A stretch of DNA of 64,000 nucleotides from Microbacterium ureisolvens (GTDB lineage: Bacteria; Actinomycetota; Actinomycetes; Actinomycetales; Microbacteriaceae): positions 186,001-250,000 of the forward strand of contig NZ_JADIJE010000006.1 in the NCBI RefSeq assembly GCF_015278315.1. The letters are read 5' to 3'. The notes under the pieces are model-generated. The model did no database searches. It was given only the letters and a program-made list of their open reading frames with translations, and had not been told where the DNA came from. Position 1 is the first letter of the stretch, and each line of letters starts with the position of its first letter. Made by a program: the position numbers and the translations under genes. This document shows positions 30,415-43,385 of the stretch, piece after piece.

Positions 30415-30822
30415 ATGATCAGAAAGATCGTCGGGGTCGCAGCCCTGAGCACGGCCCTCGTCCTGGCCGGCACGGGCGTCGCGTCCGCGCACGAGTGCTA
30501 CATTCCGAACCGGTCAGACCAGGGCAACGCGGGGGCGTCGCACTCGAAGAACTGGGTGACGCTCGACATCATCGAGCTCTTCCAGACCGGGCACGAGTTC
30601 CTCGGAGGCCCGGCGCTCACCGAGGAGCAGGTGCAGGAGGCGCTTGCGATGGCCGCCGAGGCGGGGATTCCGAGGACGCTCACCACCTTCGCGCGTGACA
30701 CGCTGCCCAAGGGGAAGGCGCCGGAGTCGCACTCCACCGACGGGAAGGGCATCGACCACTACTTCCACGCCTACGAGGAGCAGCTGATCGGCATCTTCTT
30801 CGCGGTGCAGGGCGGCGCCTGA
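30415..30822 (+). CDS. small secreted protein with an N-terminal His after cleavage
   Basis: This is a 135-residue protein. The signal peptide is clear (MIRK, hydrophobic core, VASA before His26), so the mature chain of about 110 residues would begin HECYIPNRSDQG. It holds several further His residues (ASHSKN, TGHEFLGG, ESHST, DHYFHAYEE) and a single Cys. No family was recognised. A ribosome site (GGGGAAGAAACGG) precedes the ATG. A mature N-terminal His together with scattered His would allow copper or other metal binding; this is inference. It is monocistronic, with a hairpin after it. Confidence 0.65.
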   Translation: MIRKIVGVAALSTALVLAGTGVASAHECYIPNRSDQGNAGASHSKNWVTLDIIELFQTGHEFLGGPALTEEQVQEALAMAAEAGIPRTLTTFARDTLPKGKAPESHSTDGKGIDHYFHAYEEQLIGIFFAVQGGA

Positions 30823-30835
30823 CTTCACGCATGAA

Positions 30836-30864
30836 GCGGGCGGGGCGCTCATCGCCCCGCCCGC
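30836..30864 (+). terminator. hairpin after the small secreted protein gene
   Basis: GCGGGCGGGGCG (30836-30847) pairs perfectly with CGCCCCGCCCGC (30853-30864) around a 5-nt loop. It lies 13 nt after the stop codon. The leftward helicase transcript also approaches from the other side. Confidence 0.65.
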
Positions 30865-30975
30865 CTCATTGCGCTTGCGCGCAGGCGCAGCACGAGGGAT
30901 CGCGCCGGCGAAACCCGCAGGTCATGTCGGGGGAAGACGGGTGACGGATGCCGCGTCCCGCTGCCGCCGCCCCGG

Positions 30976-32892
30976 TCAGCCGTCGCTGCGCTTGTGGCGG
31001 GGCTTGCGCGCCGGCCGGTCATCGCCGTACGAACCGCGCGAACCCGAGTCGCGTGAGCCCGAGTCCCGGTACGAGCCGCGCTCGCCGCCCTCGCGCCGCG
31101 GCCGGTCCCCATACCCGCGGTCGCCGGAGCCCCGGTCGTCGCGGTGCCCGCGGGAGGTGGCGTCCTTGCGCCGCTGCGGACGCCCGGTGTCGGGGCGCAG
31201 CTCGATGAGCTGCCCCGAGATGCGCGTGTCGGCGAGGCGGTCGAGCGCTCCCGCCGGCAGGTTCGCCGGCAGCTCGACGAGCGAGAAGTCGGGCATGATC
31301 TTGATCGCGCCGAAGTCGTCGCGGCGCAGCCCGCCCTCGTTCGCAAGCGCGCCGACGATCTGGCGCGGCTCGACGCGCTGGCGCTTGCCGACCGCGATGC
31401 GGTACGTCGCGAAGCCTTCGCGAGGCGTCCGGCGCTCGGGGCGGTCACCGCGCTCGCCGCGGTCGCCGAACGCAGGGCGGTCGCCGCGGTCGGTGCGCTC
31501 GGTGCGCTCGCGTCGCGGGGCCGGCTCGGGGTCGGGCTCGAGCAGGAGGGGCGTCTCGCCCTGCGCGACGACAGCGAGGGCGGCGGCCACGTCGACCTCG
31601 GGCACGTCGTGGTTGCGCACGTAGTGGGCCACGATGTCGCGGAAGGCCTCGATGCGCTCCGCCTCACCGAGAGCCGCGGTGATGCGGTCGTCGAAGCGCG
31701 ACAGCCGGGTCACGTTGACCTCGTCGACGCTCGGCAGGGGGATCTCGGTGAGCTCCTGACGGGTGGCGCGCTCGATCATCTTGACCAGCCCGCGCTCGCG
31801 CGGCGTGACGAAGCTGATCGCGTCGCCCGAGCGCCCGGCGCGACCGGTGCGGCCGATGCGGTGGACGTAGGACTCGGCATCCGTCGGGATGTCGTAGTTC
31901 ACGACGTGCGAGACGCGCTCGACGTCAAGGCCGCGCGCGGCGACGTCGGTCGCCACGAGGATGTCGAGCTTGCCCGACTTGAGCTGGTTGACCGTCTTCT
32001 CACGCTGCGGCTGGGCGATGTCACCGTTGATCGCGGCGGCGGAGTAGCCGCGGGCGCGAAGCTTCTCGGCGATCTCCTCGGTGATCGAGCGGGTGCGGCC
32101 GAACACGATCATGCCGTCGAAGTTCTCGACCTCGAGGATGCGGGTGAGCGCGTCCATCTTCTGCTGCCACGCGGTCACGAGATAGCGCTGCGAGATGTTG
32201 GCGGAGGTCTGCGTCTTCGCCTTGACGGTGATCTCTTCGGGGTCGTGCAGGTACTGCTTCGACATGCGGCGGATCGTCGCAGGCATGGTCGCGGAGAAGA
32301 GGGCGACCTGCTTGGTCTCGGGGGTCTCGGCGAGGATCGTCTCGACGTCCTCAGCGAAACCCATCTTCAGCATCTCGTCGGCCTCGTCGAGCACGAGGTA
32401 CTGCAGCTCCGAGAGGTCGAGGGTGCCCTTCTCGAGGTGGTCGATGATGCGACCGGGGGTGCCGACGACGATGTGCACGCCGCGTCGGAGGGCCGAGAGC
32501 TGCACGCCGTAGCCCTGTCCGCCGTAGACGGGAAGGATGTGCACGTCCTTCAGGTGGGCAGCGTACTTCTCGAACGCCTCGCAGACCTGCAGCGCGAGCT
32601 CGCGCGTAGGGGCGAGCACGAGGGCCTGCGGGGTCTTCTGGCCGAGGTCGAGGCGGTCGATGATCGGCAGCGCGAACGCGGCCGTCTTGCCGGTGCCGGT
32701 CTGCGCCATGCCCACGACATCGCGGCCGCCGAGCAGCGTCGGAATGGTCGCCGCCTGGATCGCCGAAGGGGTCTCGTAGCCGATGTCCTTGAGGGCCTTG
32801 AGGACGGGCTGGCTCAGCCCGAGGTCGGAGAAGGTCATCGCTGCGGGCTCGGTCTGAGCCTCGGCTTCGATCTGATCGGCGTTCGTGTGCAC
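30976..32892 (-). CDS. deaD: DEAD-box RNA helicase with DbpA-type C-terminal domain
   Basis: This is a 638-residue RNA helicase. Motifs in order are Q motif (GYETPSAIQAATIP), I (AQTGTGKTAAF), Ia (PTRELALQ), II (VLDEADEML), III (SATMP), IV/V (ATDVAARGLDV) and VI (HRIGRTGRAGR). A C-terminal DbpA RNA-binding fold (RIAVGKRQRVEPRQIVGALANE) follows, then an Arg/Gly/Ser-rich basic tail with RDSGSRDSGSRGS repeats. This is the CsdA/DeaD architecture used in ribosome assembly and mRNA turnover, especially in the cold. The GTG start at 32892 lies 5 nt from TACGGT (32903-32898); an internal ATG (MTFSDLG, residue 19) is the alternative. Confidence 0.93.
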   Translation of the reverse strand: MHTNADQIEAEAQTEPAAMTFSDLGLSQPVLKALKDIGYETPSAIQAATIPTLLGGRDVVGMAQTGTGKTAAFALPIIDRLDLGQKTPQALVLAPTRELALQVCEAFEKYAAHLKDVHILPVYGGQGYGVQLSALRRGVHIVVGTPGRIIDHLEKGTLDLSELQYLVLDEADEMLKMGFAEDVETILAETPETKQVALFSATMPATIRRMSKQYLHDPEEITVKAKTQTSANISQRYLVTAWQQKMDALTRILEVENFDGMIVFGRTRSITEEIAEKLRARGYSAAAINGDIAQPQREKTVNQLKSGKLDILVATDVAARGLDVERVSHVVNYDIPTDAESYVHRIGRTGRAGRSGDAISFVTPRERGLVKMIERATRQELTEIPLPSVDEVNVTRLSRFDDRITAALGEAERIEAFRDIVAHYVRNHDVPEVDVAAALAVVAQGETPLLLEPDPEPAPRRERTERTDRGDRPAFGDRGERGDRPERRTPREGFATYRIAVGKRQRVEPRQIVGALANEGGLRRDDFGAIKIMPDFSLVELPANLPAGALDRLADTRISGQLIELRPDTGRPQRRKDATSRGHRDDRGSGDRGYGDRPRREGGERGSYRDSGSRDSGSRGSYGDDRPARKPRHKRSDG

Positions 32893-32952
32893 AGTTAACC
32901 GTAGCGGGGTCCGCCTGGGAGGCGACAGGATGCCGCACCGCGGCCGGATCGG

Positions 32953-35817
32953 TCAGGTGATGGCGGTGCGGCGGGTGAGGTCGGGACGACGGGGCGGGAT
33001 CAGCCAGTTCGCCGCCGCGATCGCGAGCGGGAGCCCCACGACCACAGCGCCGATGAGCCACCACGGCACGTCGCCCAGCTGCTGGGTGCCGCCGGACTGG
33101 ATCGCGAAGCCGATCGGAGGGAGGATGCCGGCGAGGGCGCCCGCCAGCGTGCCGAACCCCGCGATGAGCAGCCCCTGCCAGAACCCGATGCCCCGTCGCA
33201 GCCCTCGCGTGCCGCCGACGGCCGCGAGCGTCGCGTCGTCGGGGCGGCGCTCGAATCGTGCGAGCCCCAGCGCGACCGCGCTCGCGCCGAGCACGAGGAC
33301 GGCCACCGCGGCCAGGAGAGGCGTCATCCATGCCGCATCGCTCGGCGGTCCCTCCTCGAGACTCGGAGCGAGCGTGAAGGAGGCGCCGCTCAGGAGCTCG
33401 GCCTGGGCCTGCATCCGGTCGCGCGCGGCCCACGTCGGCGGCTCCGGCATCGGGGCGACGACACGCTCCGCAACAAGCTCCATACCCAGGCGCTCGGCGG
33501 TGCGCGGCGCGACCGCGATCGCCACCGGCTGCAGCGGCGCATCGACGATGACGGCATCCAGTCGCTCGGCACGCAGCGGGTCCGCGACCGGCGGAGCGTC
33601 CGGCCAGCGCTGCCAGACGTTGTCGGGCAACCGTCCCTCGAAGACGTCGGCGCCGGCGAACGTCTGCACCTCGATCGCGCCGCGCTGGACGAAACGGTCG
33701 TCGGCGACCAAGGCGGAGCCGTCGCGGTAGGCGGCGAGGGCGGAGGTCGACAGCGTCACCCCCATCACCGCTTCGATGTCGTCGGCGTCCACGACGGAGA
33801 TCGGGTTGCTCGGATCCTGACCGAAGGAGGTGTAGGAGTCGTCCACCTCGGGGTCGAGCAGGTGCTCTTCGGGGAGGACGGCGATCGTGAAGGTCACCTC
33901 GTCCGGCACGTCGGCGGCGGACGAGTACGCCCAGACGTCGTTCGCCTGGCGTGAGACGACGGCGGCGCGGTCGGCGCCGGCGTCACGGGCGATCTGCACA
34001 GCGGCGGTCGCGCCGGCGTCGGCGTCCGCGGGGTCGAGCACGCCGGTCGTGGATGACGTGCCGGGCCAGATCGGGATGGCGATGCTGCCGGGCGGCGCGT
34101 CGTAGTACCACTGACGTGCTGTCTGGGCCGTCAGCATCGACGACTGGGCAAGCGCGAAGATGCCGATGAACACCGTGGCGGCGATGGCGGCGAACGCCGG
34201 GACGGTCCGCGAGGCGTTGGCGGCGGCATCTCTGGAGGCGAGCTTGGCGGCGACACCGGTGTGCGCGAGGCCGCGCGACGCGGTCCACAGCAGCCAGCGG
34301 CCGGAGAGCAGAATGCCGAACTGAGCCACGATCGGTCCGACGACGATCCCGTACGCGGGCAGATAGCGCAGCGGCGAGTCGTAGCCGAGGAAGTCGGTGG
34401 CGTTGATGGCGGCGACCGCGAATGCGCACAGCAGCGTCATCGCCACACCGAGGGCGATGAGCGTCGATCCCCAGATCGGGCGCGCGACCACCGGCTTCTG
34501 CGGGCGCCGCGCGCCGCGAAGCGCCTGGAGCGCATCCGTGCGGCCCACTGTGCGGGCGGGCATCCACGCCGACAGGGTGCCGACGATCACGGCGAAGACG
34601 AGCACTGCGGCGACGAGATCGCCGGGCACATGGAACCCCCAGTACTGGGTCGCGCTGCCGTCCGAGGTCACCGCTATGACCAGCGCGGCGAGCCCGATCC
34701 CGCAGGCGGCGCCGACGACGCCGCCGACCAGACCGAGAGCGGCCCCCTGCAGGAGCATGATCCGGGACAGGTCTCGACGGTTCGCGCCCACACTCGCGGC
34801 GATGGCGAGTGCGCGCTGCTGGCGGCGCGCCGCAACGGCGAAAGCGGCTCCCGCGAGCATCACCACGACGTACCCGGCGAACAGACCCGCCGCGGAGAGC
34901 GTGAGCACGAGCGGCCACAGCTTCGCCCACCGCTCGGTGGATGCCGACGGGTAGATGCGGTTCGAGAACGCGGGCGGATCCAGTGCCACGACCCGCGAGT
35001 ACGCGACCACGCCGCCCTCGTCGTTCAGGCGCTGCACATCCGCCCACGACAGCTCGTACTCGGGGAGGTACCACCGTTCGGTGCCCCGCACCGTCTCCCG
35101 CTCGCCCTCCGGAAGGAACACCGCGGCGTCGTCGTCGGCGAGCGTCGCCGCCGCGAGGGTGCCCGTCACCGTGTGGGCGCCCCCGTCCGTCAGCCGGAGC
35201 GTGTCACCGATCTCGAGCCCGAGACGCTCGCGGGCTGCGGGGGTGATCATCGCGCCGCCGGTCGTGCCCGGACGATCGCCCGCGACGAGGTCGAACGCGC
35301 CGGCGAAGCGCGGATCCCACGTCGTGCCCGCCCAGGCGGGCACCACGGCGGACCCATCGTCCGTGGCGACCGAGACCAAACCCCGCGAGATCTCCAGGAT
35401 CTCGGTGCCGGCGGGCAGGAGCCCGGTCGGGTCGTCGAGCGGTTCGCCGTGCGGCATCGTCATGACGCCGTCGTCGTCGATCGGGTACCCGGTCCATTCC
35501 GGCTCACCCGGAACCTGCCAGAATCCTTCCCCCGGCACGCCCGTGGGCGCGATCCACGCCGCCATGCCGCCGAGCTCGGCCGCCGTGCGCTCCTGCGGGG
35601 TGGCGATGGCGCTCGCCGAGTAGACCAGGAAGCCGGTCATCCCCGCGATCGGGAGGGCGACCAGCGTCGTCACGAGCAGGCTCGACACCCAGGCGCGTTG
35701 CAACTGCCGACGCGCCAGCCGCAAGGCGATGCGCCAGCGGGCCGTGCCCGCCGGACGACGACGGGTCGACACCGGGGGAGCGGCCGTGTCGACGGCGCGC
35801 TCGAGGGTGCCCGTCAT
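32953..35817 (-). CDS. large FtsX-like ABC transporter permease
   Basis: This is a 954-residue permease with a helix near residue 45, a large extracytoplasmic domain, and a first FtsX core near residues 295-420 (LWPLVLTLSAAGLFAGYVVVM and DLSRIMLLQGAALGLVGGVVG). A middle membrane part follows (about 440-560), then a second extracytoplasmic domain and a second FtsX-like unit at about 825-945. The double-FtsX layout in one chain is that of actinobacterial lipoprotein- or antimicrobial-related exporters. It overlaps the ATPase gene by ATGA, so the two form one transporter. It is the last gene of a six-gene operon with PadR. The substrate is unknown. Confidence 0.87.
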   Translation of the reverse strand: MTGTLERAVDTAAPPVSTRRRPAGTARWRIALRLARRQLQRAWVSSLLVTTLVALPIAGMTGFLVYSASAIATPQERTAAELGGMAAWIAPTGVPGEGFWQVPGEPEWTGYPIDDDGVMTMPHGEPLDDPTGLLPAGTEILEISRGLVSVATDDGSAVVPAWAGTTWDPRFAGAFDLVAGDRPGTTGGAMITPAARERLGLEIGDTLRLTDGGAHTVTGTLAAATLADDDAAVFLPEGERETVRGTERWYLPEYELSWADVQRLNDEGGVVAYSRVVALDPPAFSNRIYPSASTERWAKLWPLVLTLSAAGLFAGYVVVMLAGAAFAVAARRQQRALAIAASVGANRRDLSRIMLLQGAALGLVGGVVGAACGIGLAALVIAVTSDGSATQYWGFHVPGDLVAAVLVFAVIVGTLSAWMPARTVGRTDALQALRGARRPQKPVVARPIWGSTLIALGVAMTLLCAFAVAAINATDFLGYDSPLRYLPAYGIVVGPIVAQFGILLSGRWLLWTASRGLAHTGVAAKLASRDAAANASRTVPAFAAIAATVFIGIFALAQSSMLTAQTARQWYYDAPPGSIAIPIWPGTSSTTGVLDPADADAGATAAVQIARDAGADRAAVVSRQANDVWAYSSAADVPDEVTFTIAVLPEEHLLDPEVDDSYTSFGQDPSNPISVVDADDIEAVMGVTLSTSALAAYRDGSALVADDRFVQRGAIEVQTFAGADVFEGRLPDNVWQRWPDAPPVADPLRAERLDAVIVDAPLQPVAIAVAPRTAERLGMELVAERVVAPMPEPPTWAARDRMQAQAELLSGASFTLAPSLEEGPPSDAAWMTPLLAAVAVLVLGASAVALGLARFERRPDDATLAAVGGTRGLRRGIGFWQGLLIAGFGTLAGALAGILPPIGFAIQSGGTQQLGDVPWWLIGAVVVGLPLAIAAANWLIPPRRPDLTRRTAIT

Positions 35818-36530
35818 CGCGCTGCCAGCAGCGAGTCCGCGCTCTGGCGGCGCGACTCGTCGACGATGCGGCCGTCGCGAAGGAAGACGATGCGGTCGGC
35901 GAAGGCGGCGTGGCGCGCCTCGTGGGTGACGAGGATGCCGGCGGCTCCGGCATCCACCCGCGCCCGCAGCATCTTCAGGACGAGCTCGCCCGTGACGGAG
36001 TCCAGAGCGCCGGTGGGCTCGTCGGCCAGGATCAGGCGGCGCCCCCCGACGACGGCGCGGGCGATCGCGACGCGCTGCTGCTGTCCGCCGGAGAGGTCGT
36101 CGGGATACGAGTCCGCCTTGCCCTCCAGGCCGACCGACGCGAGCGCGTCCCGCCCGGCCCGGCGGACGGTCCGCGCGCGGAGTCCGTCCAGCTCGAGCGG
36201 CAGCGTGACGTTCTCGAGAGCGGTGAGGGTCGGGATGAGGTTGAAGTCCTGGAACACGAAGCCCAGCGAGCGGCGGCGCAGCTGCGCGAGCTGCTTCGGC
36301 GACTGCTCGCTGAGGTACGCCCCCTCCACGACGACCTCGCCCGTCGTCGGGATCGCCAGGCCCCCGGCGATCGACAGCAGGGTCGATTTGCCGGAGCCCG
36401 ACGGGCCCATCACCGCCACCAGCTCGCCGCGGCACACCTCGAGGTCGACCCCCGACAGCGCCGAGACCGCGGTCGCACCGGTGCCGTACTGCTGCGTCAC
36501 GCCGATCAGACGCAGCACGGTGTCGGTCAT
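35814..36530 (-). CDS. ABC transporter ATP-binding protein (LolD/MacB type)
   Basis: This is a 238-residue ATPase: Walker A GPSGSGKSTLLSIAGGL (about 41-57), Q-loop VFQDFNLIPTLTALENVTLPLEL, signature LSGGQQQRVAIARA, Walker B LILADEPTGALDSVTGE and H-loop VTHEARHAAFADR. It belongs to the LolCDE/MacB-type group that works with FtsX permeases, and it is coupled to the large permease by ATGA. Its own start overlaps the PadR stop by ATGA, so regulator, ATPase and permease are translated in series. Confidence 0.93.
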   Translation of the reverse strand: MTDTVLRLIGVTQQYGTGATAVSALSGVDLEVCRGELVAVMGPSGSGKSTLLSIAGGLAIPTTGEVVVEGAYLSEQSPKQLAQLRRRSLGFVFQDFNLIPTLTALENVTLPLELDGLRARTVRRAGRDALASVGLEGKADSYPDDLSGGQQQRVAIARAVVGGRRLILADEPTGALDSVTGELVLKMLRARVDAGAAGILVTHEARHAAFADRIVFLRDGRIVDESRRQSADSLLAAR

Positions 36531-37144
36531 CGCGGAGACTCCGCGGAGGCGGATGACTCGGCCTTCGCGGGCCGGCCGCGCTTGGGCTTCTCGGTCGACA
36601 GCTCCAGCGCCATCGCGTGATCGGGGTGGAGCGCCAGACGCTGCTCGGAGTGATCGAGCCAGCGCACCTCCGCCTCGGCCGCGAAGATCATCGAGTCGAC
36701 GACGAGCGACCAGGCGAGCTCCTCGGGCCCGTCCGGGTTGGCACCCGCGTACTTCGCCCGATTCAGCTCCTGCAGCTGGGCGAGCGATGCCCGCCGCTGC
36801 GTCTGGATGATGTCGGCGACGTCGACGCCGGGGAGAGTCGCCGCCACGGCCAGCTTGATGGCCAGCTCGTCGCGCGTGCCCTGCCCGCGCTGGACGGGGG
36901 AGGCGAGCCAGTCGCGCGCCTCGGCGGTTCCGGCATCCGTGATCTGCCAGTAGACGTGGCCCTGCTCGTCGACGTCGCCCTTCTCCACCAGGCCGTCGCG
37001 CTCGAGCCGATCAAGGGTGTTGTAGATCTGCCCGACGTTCAGCGGCCAGGTCGAACCGGTGCGCCGGTCGAACTCGGCGCGCAGCTGATAGCCGTAGCAC
37101 GGCCCTTGATCGAGAATCGCCAGCAGGCTCTGTCGGACGGACAT
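36527..37144 (-). CDS. PadR-family transcriptional regulator
   Basis: This is a 205-residue regulator. The N-terminal winged helix begins SVRQSLLAILDQGPCYGYQLRAEFDRR and continues VGQIYNTLDRLERDGLVEKG, the typical PadR opening. A helical C-terminal dimerisation part with EELAWSLVVDSMIFAAEAEVRWLD follows, and the protein ends in a charged tail (KPKRGRPAKAESS), which resembles an AT-hook GRP core. PadR proteins often repress linked ABC exporters and respond to their substrates. It lies between the two transporter modules of the same operon; the candidate operator is upstream of the operon near 40138-40172. Confidence 0.9.
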   Translation of the reverse strand: MSVRQSLLAILDQGPCYGYQLRAEFDRRTGSTWPLNVGQIYNTLDRLERDGLVEKGDVDEQGHVYWQITDAGTAEARDWLASPVQRGQGTRDELAIKLAVAATLPGVDVADIIQTQRRASLAQLQELNRAKYAGANPDGPEELAWSLVVDSMIFAAEAEVRWLDHSEQRLALHPDHAMALELSTEKPKRGRPAKAESSASAESPR

Positions 37145-37161
37145 GGGGTACTCCTTCGGTG

Positions 37162-38369
37162 TCAGAACCGCAGCGCGTCGATGACGTTGGAGCGGACGGC
37201 CATGAGGGCCGGGATGAAGCCTGCGAGCGCGCCGATGGCCACGGCGGCGACGAGCCCGGTGACGGCGGCGCGGACGGGGAACGGCGGGATGTCCTGGAGC
37301 CCCGAGAACATCTCCATGACGAACGGCGCCCGCAGGACCGCGACGGCGATCGCGATGCCGATCACTCCGGCCACCGCCGTGGCCACGACGCTCTCGAGCA
37401 GCACCGACGTGAAGATGCGCCCCTGCGTCGCGCCGAAGCTGCGACGCACCCCGATCTCGCGGATGCGCTGGCGCATGGCGACCAGCTGGATGTTGACGAG
37501 GCCGAGGCCGCCCAGCAGCAGGACGAGCCCGGCGATCCCTCCGGTCACCAGCTCGAACGCCGCCATCGACGTCTGCGCGTCCGGCCGCGACGCCCAGTCG
37601 GTGCGCGTCACGGTGATCTGAACGGCCTCGTCCTGTCCCGCGCGAAGGTCGGCCGCGAGGGCGGGGCCCACCTCGGCGACGCCGTCTTCGGGCGCCCAGA
37701 CCTCCCACGCGACCATCGCGTCCGACGGCAGCGCATCCCGACGGGCAGCGTACGAGTCGTACATGAGAGTGAGTCGCTTCTCCTCGTCACCCAGGTACTG
37801 GCGCGGCGTCACGCCGACGACGGGGTACGAGCCCGCGACGTCGCCCTGCAGGCTCAGCGTGAAGCCGGCCCCGAGAGCGGGACGCCCATAGACGTCCCAC
37901 AGTGCTTCGGAGATGACGACCGGCGGGGCGAGCAGCTCGGCGTCGGACTCATCGAACCAGCGTCCCTCCAGGAGGGGAGAGCGGTGGATCACCGCGTACG
38001 CCGGATCGACCAGGCGCGCCATCACCGGCCGCACCTGCTCCGGCGTCTGCACCTGCAGCTGCACCGGATCGACGATCCGGGTGAGGTGGGAGAACGAGTA
38101 CCGCTCGGCGACACGGTCGACGTGCGCGTCGAAGGCCTCCCAGTCCATGGGGGCGCCGTCCGTGCGGTTGGCCGTGATCGACACCGTCGCCGGGCGGCCG
38201 CCGCTCTGGTCGGACTGCTCCGTCATCTGCTGCCGCTGATACTCGCTGAGCGCCACCACGGCCGTCAGCGCGCCCACCGAGACCGCGATGCCGATGAGGC
38301 TCAGCAGCACTCGCAGCTTGTGGTGCCGCAGCTCCGACCAGGCTTCGCCGAGCGCGCCCACGAGCCCGG

Positions 38370-38373
<4 letters not shown>
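37162..38373 (-). CDS. MacB-like ABC transporter permease (FtsX domain)
   Basis: This is a 403-residue permease with one N-terminal helix (LRVLLSLIGIAVSVGALTAV, about residues 20-40), an extracytoplasmic MacB-type domain, and a C-terminal FtsX core of three helices. The core contains GLVLLLGGLGLVNIQLVAMRQRIREIGVRRSFGA, the coupling segment typical of MacB. It overlaps the ATPase gene (GTGA). With that ATPase and the HlyD-like adaptor it forms a MacAB-like tripartite exporter in a Gram-positive setting. The next gene, padR, starts 17 nt downstream, so the operon continues. Confidence 0.9.
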
Positions 38374-39187
<814 letters not shown>

Positions 39188-39191
<4 letters not shown>

Positions 39192-40117
39192 CAGCTCCAC
39201 CCCGCCGGCTCGCAGTACTCGCCGCCCATGCCGTCGTCGTAGCAGACCGGTTCGTCGCCGGCGGCGAGCCCGGGCACGAACTGGCGCACCTGCTCGCCCT
39301 CGTCCAGGCCCGTCGTCACCTCGACGATCGTCCCGTCGCTGACGCCGAGGGCGACATCCCGCTCCTCGAGTTCGCCCGTCCCGGCGTCGACCCACACGAC
39401 GCCCGACCCGGCACCGCCCTTGACCGCCGTGGTGGGGACGACCAGGACGTCCGACACAGTCCCGAGGTCGACGGCGAGCTCCGCCTGCAGCCCGGCGAAG
39501 ACGACCTGGTCACCGGGCACCGCGCACGTGACGGTGGTGGTGCCGTCTTCGGCGACGTCGACCTCGAGGCCGGTGCAGGTGAACGGCGCGGGGCCGCCCT
39601 GGATCGTCACCGATCCCTCGCTCGGCGCGCCCTGCAGCCGGTACAGCTGGACCGGGTCGACCGTGGCCTGCACGTGGTAGCGCGCGGGAGTGAGCTTCAC
39701 GAGCTCGACGCCGATGGACGCCGGCTGGCCCTTGACGACCGCGAGCTCGGTCACGTCGCCGGCCTCCGGGGCCACCACGTCGATGTTCTTGACGGGGTCG
39801 GTCTGCTTGATCGTGAAGAGCTTCTGCCCGGCGGCGACCGACTGCCCTTCGCCGACGTGCACGGCGGTCACGGTGCCGTCGATCTCGGAGCGGACCGGGA
39901 AAGGCGTGTCACGGGCGATCGTGCCCGGAAGGCTGAGCGCGTTGGCGACCTCGCCACGCTCCACGACCACGACCGGGTCGGCGATCTGCGCGGACGGCTG
40001 CACGGCGGCGGCCGGTGCGGTGTCGGGGAAGAACGCGATCTTCACCAGGGCGGCTGCTGCCGCCGCCAGCACGAGCACCAGCAGGATCGGGAAGATCCAT
40101 CGACGCCAGACAACCAT
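39188..40117 (-). CDS. HlyD/MacA-like efflux adaptor protein
   Basis: This is a 309-residue protein anchored by one N-terminal helix (IFPILLVLVLAAAAAALVKIAF). The outside part has a lipoyl-like half (VRSEIDGTVTAVHVGEGQSVAAGQKLFTI, about residues 73-101) and its partner (VVAPEAGDVTELAVVKGQPA), then a beta-barrel and membrane-proximal domain with LVVPTTAVKGGAGSGVVWV. It ends with the unusual tail CYDDGMGGEYCEPAGWSW carrying two Cys. There is no long helical hairpin, so it is the short Gram-positive type. It is the first gene of the operon, with the promoter at 40160-40187 just upstream. Confidence 0.85.
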
Positions 40118-40137
40118 GTCGCACCTCTCCGTCGGGG

Positions 40138-40187
40138 CATACCGAGTATGTAGTCACCGAGTATATAGATACCCGGAATGCATGCAA
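40138..40187 (-). promoter_or_regulatory. promoter and candidate operator of the PadR-ABC operon
   Basis: Read leftward, TTGCAT (40187-40182) and TATACT (40165-40160) are 16 nt apart, a good sigma-70-type promoter starting near 40153. Two direct copies of ACCGAGTAT (40141-40149 and 40156-40164) have a 15-nt period. A perfect palindrome CATAC-CGA-GTATG lies at 40138-40150 and the related GTATATAGATAC at 40161-40172. The A/T-rich repeats cover the -10 and the start site, as expected for a repressor such as the operon's own PadR protein. Confidence 0.6.
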
Positions 40188-40348
40188 CGGATGCCGCACC
40201 CGACGCCGGCGAGCCGCGCCGCCGTTCACACCCAGCGCACACCAAGGTCACGGGTGGATAACATAGGCAGGTATGCCTGGGGTCATGCACCCCGGGCGGC
40301 ATCGGCGCCGTTGCGCCGCACCCCGAAGCCTGAAGATGGAGACACTCC

Positions 40349-43183
<2,835 letters not shown>

Positions 43184-43234
43184 GCGGCCCGCGGGCCGAG
43201 GTCGCGGCATCCGTCGTCACCTCTCCCACAGACC

Positions 43235-43304
43235 GTGAGACCCCAGTGCGCGGACGAGACCAAGGGGGGAACCCCAGGGTTTCGTCCGCGTACTGTCGTC
43301 TCAC
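43235..43304. repeat. 70-nt near-perfect palindrome downstream of secA
   Basis: The outer arms GTGAGAC (43235-43241) and GTCTCAC (43298-43304) enclose a small internal mismatch and then an 18-bp stem (43244-43261 with 43278-43295, two G-T pairs). The 16-nt loop contains GGGGGG and CCCC. It starts 52 nt after the secA stop. It could terminate secA, but its size, symmetry and lack of T-run also fit an interspersed palindromic element or a structured protein-binding site. Confidence 0.7.
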
Positions 43305-43385
43305 CGGTGAGCGATCGGCGGAGAGCGGGGAGGCCGGGCCACGGCGCGTCGATTGGCCCCGGCCGGCCGCGGATATCCTGAAGCG

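Noticed and set aside
33951-35074. Two-strand overlapping genes within the large permease region
   Set aside because: They are composition-driven frames; the permease frame carries continuous membrane and FtsX features.
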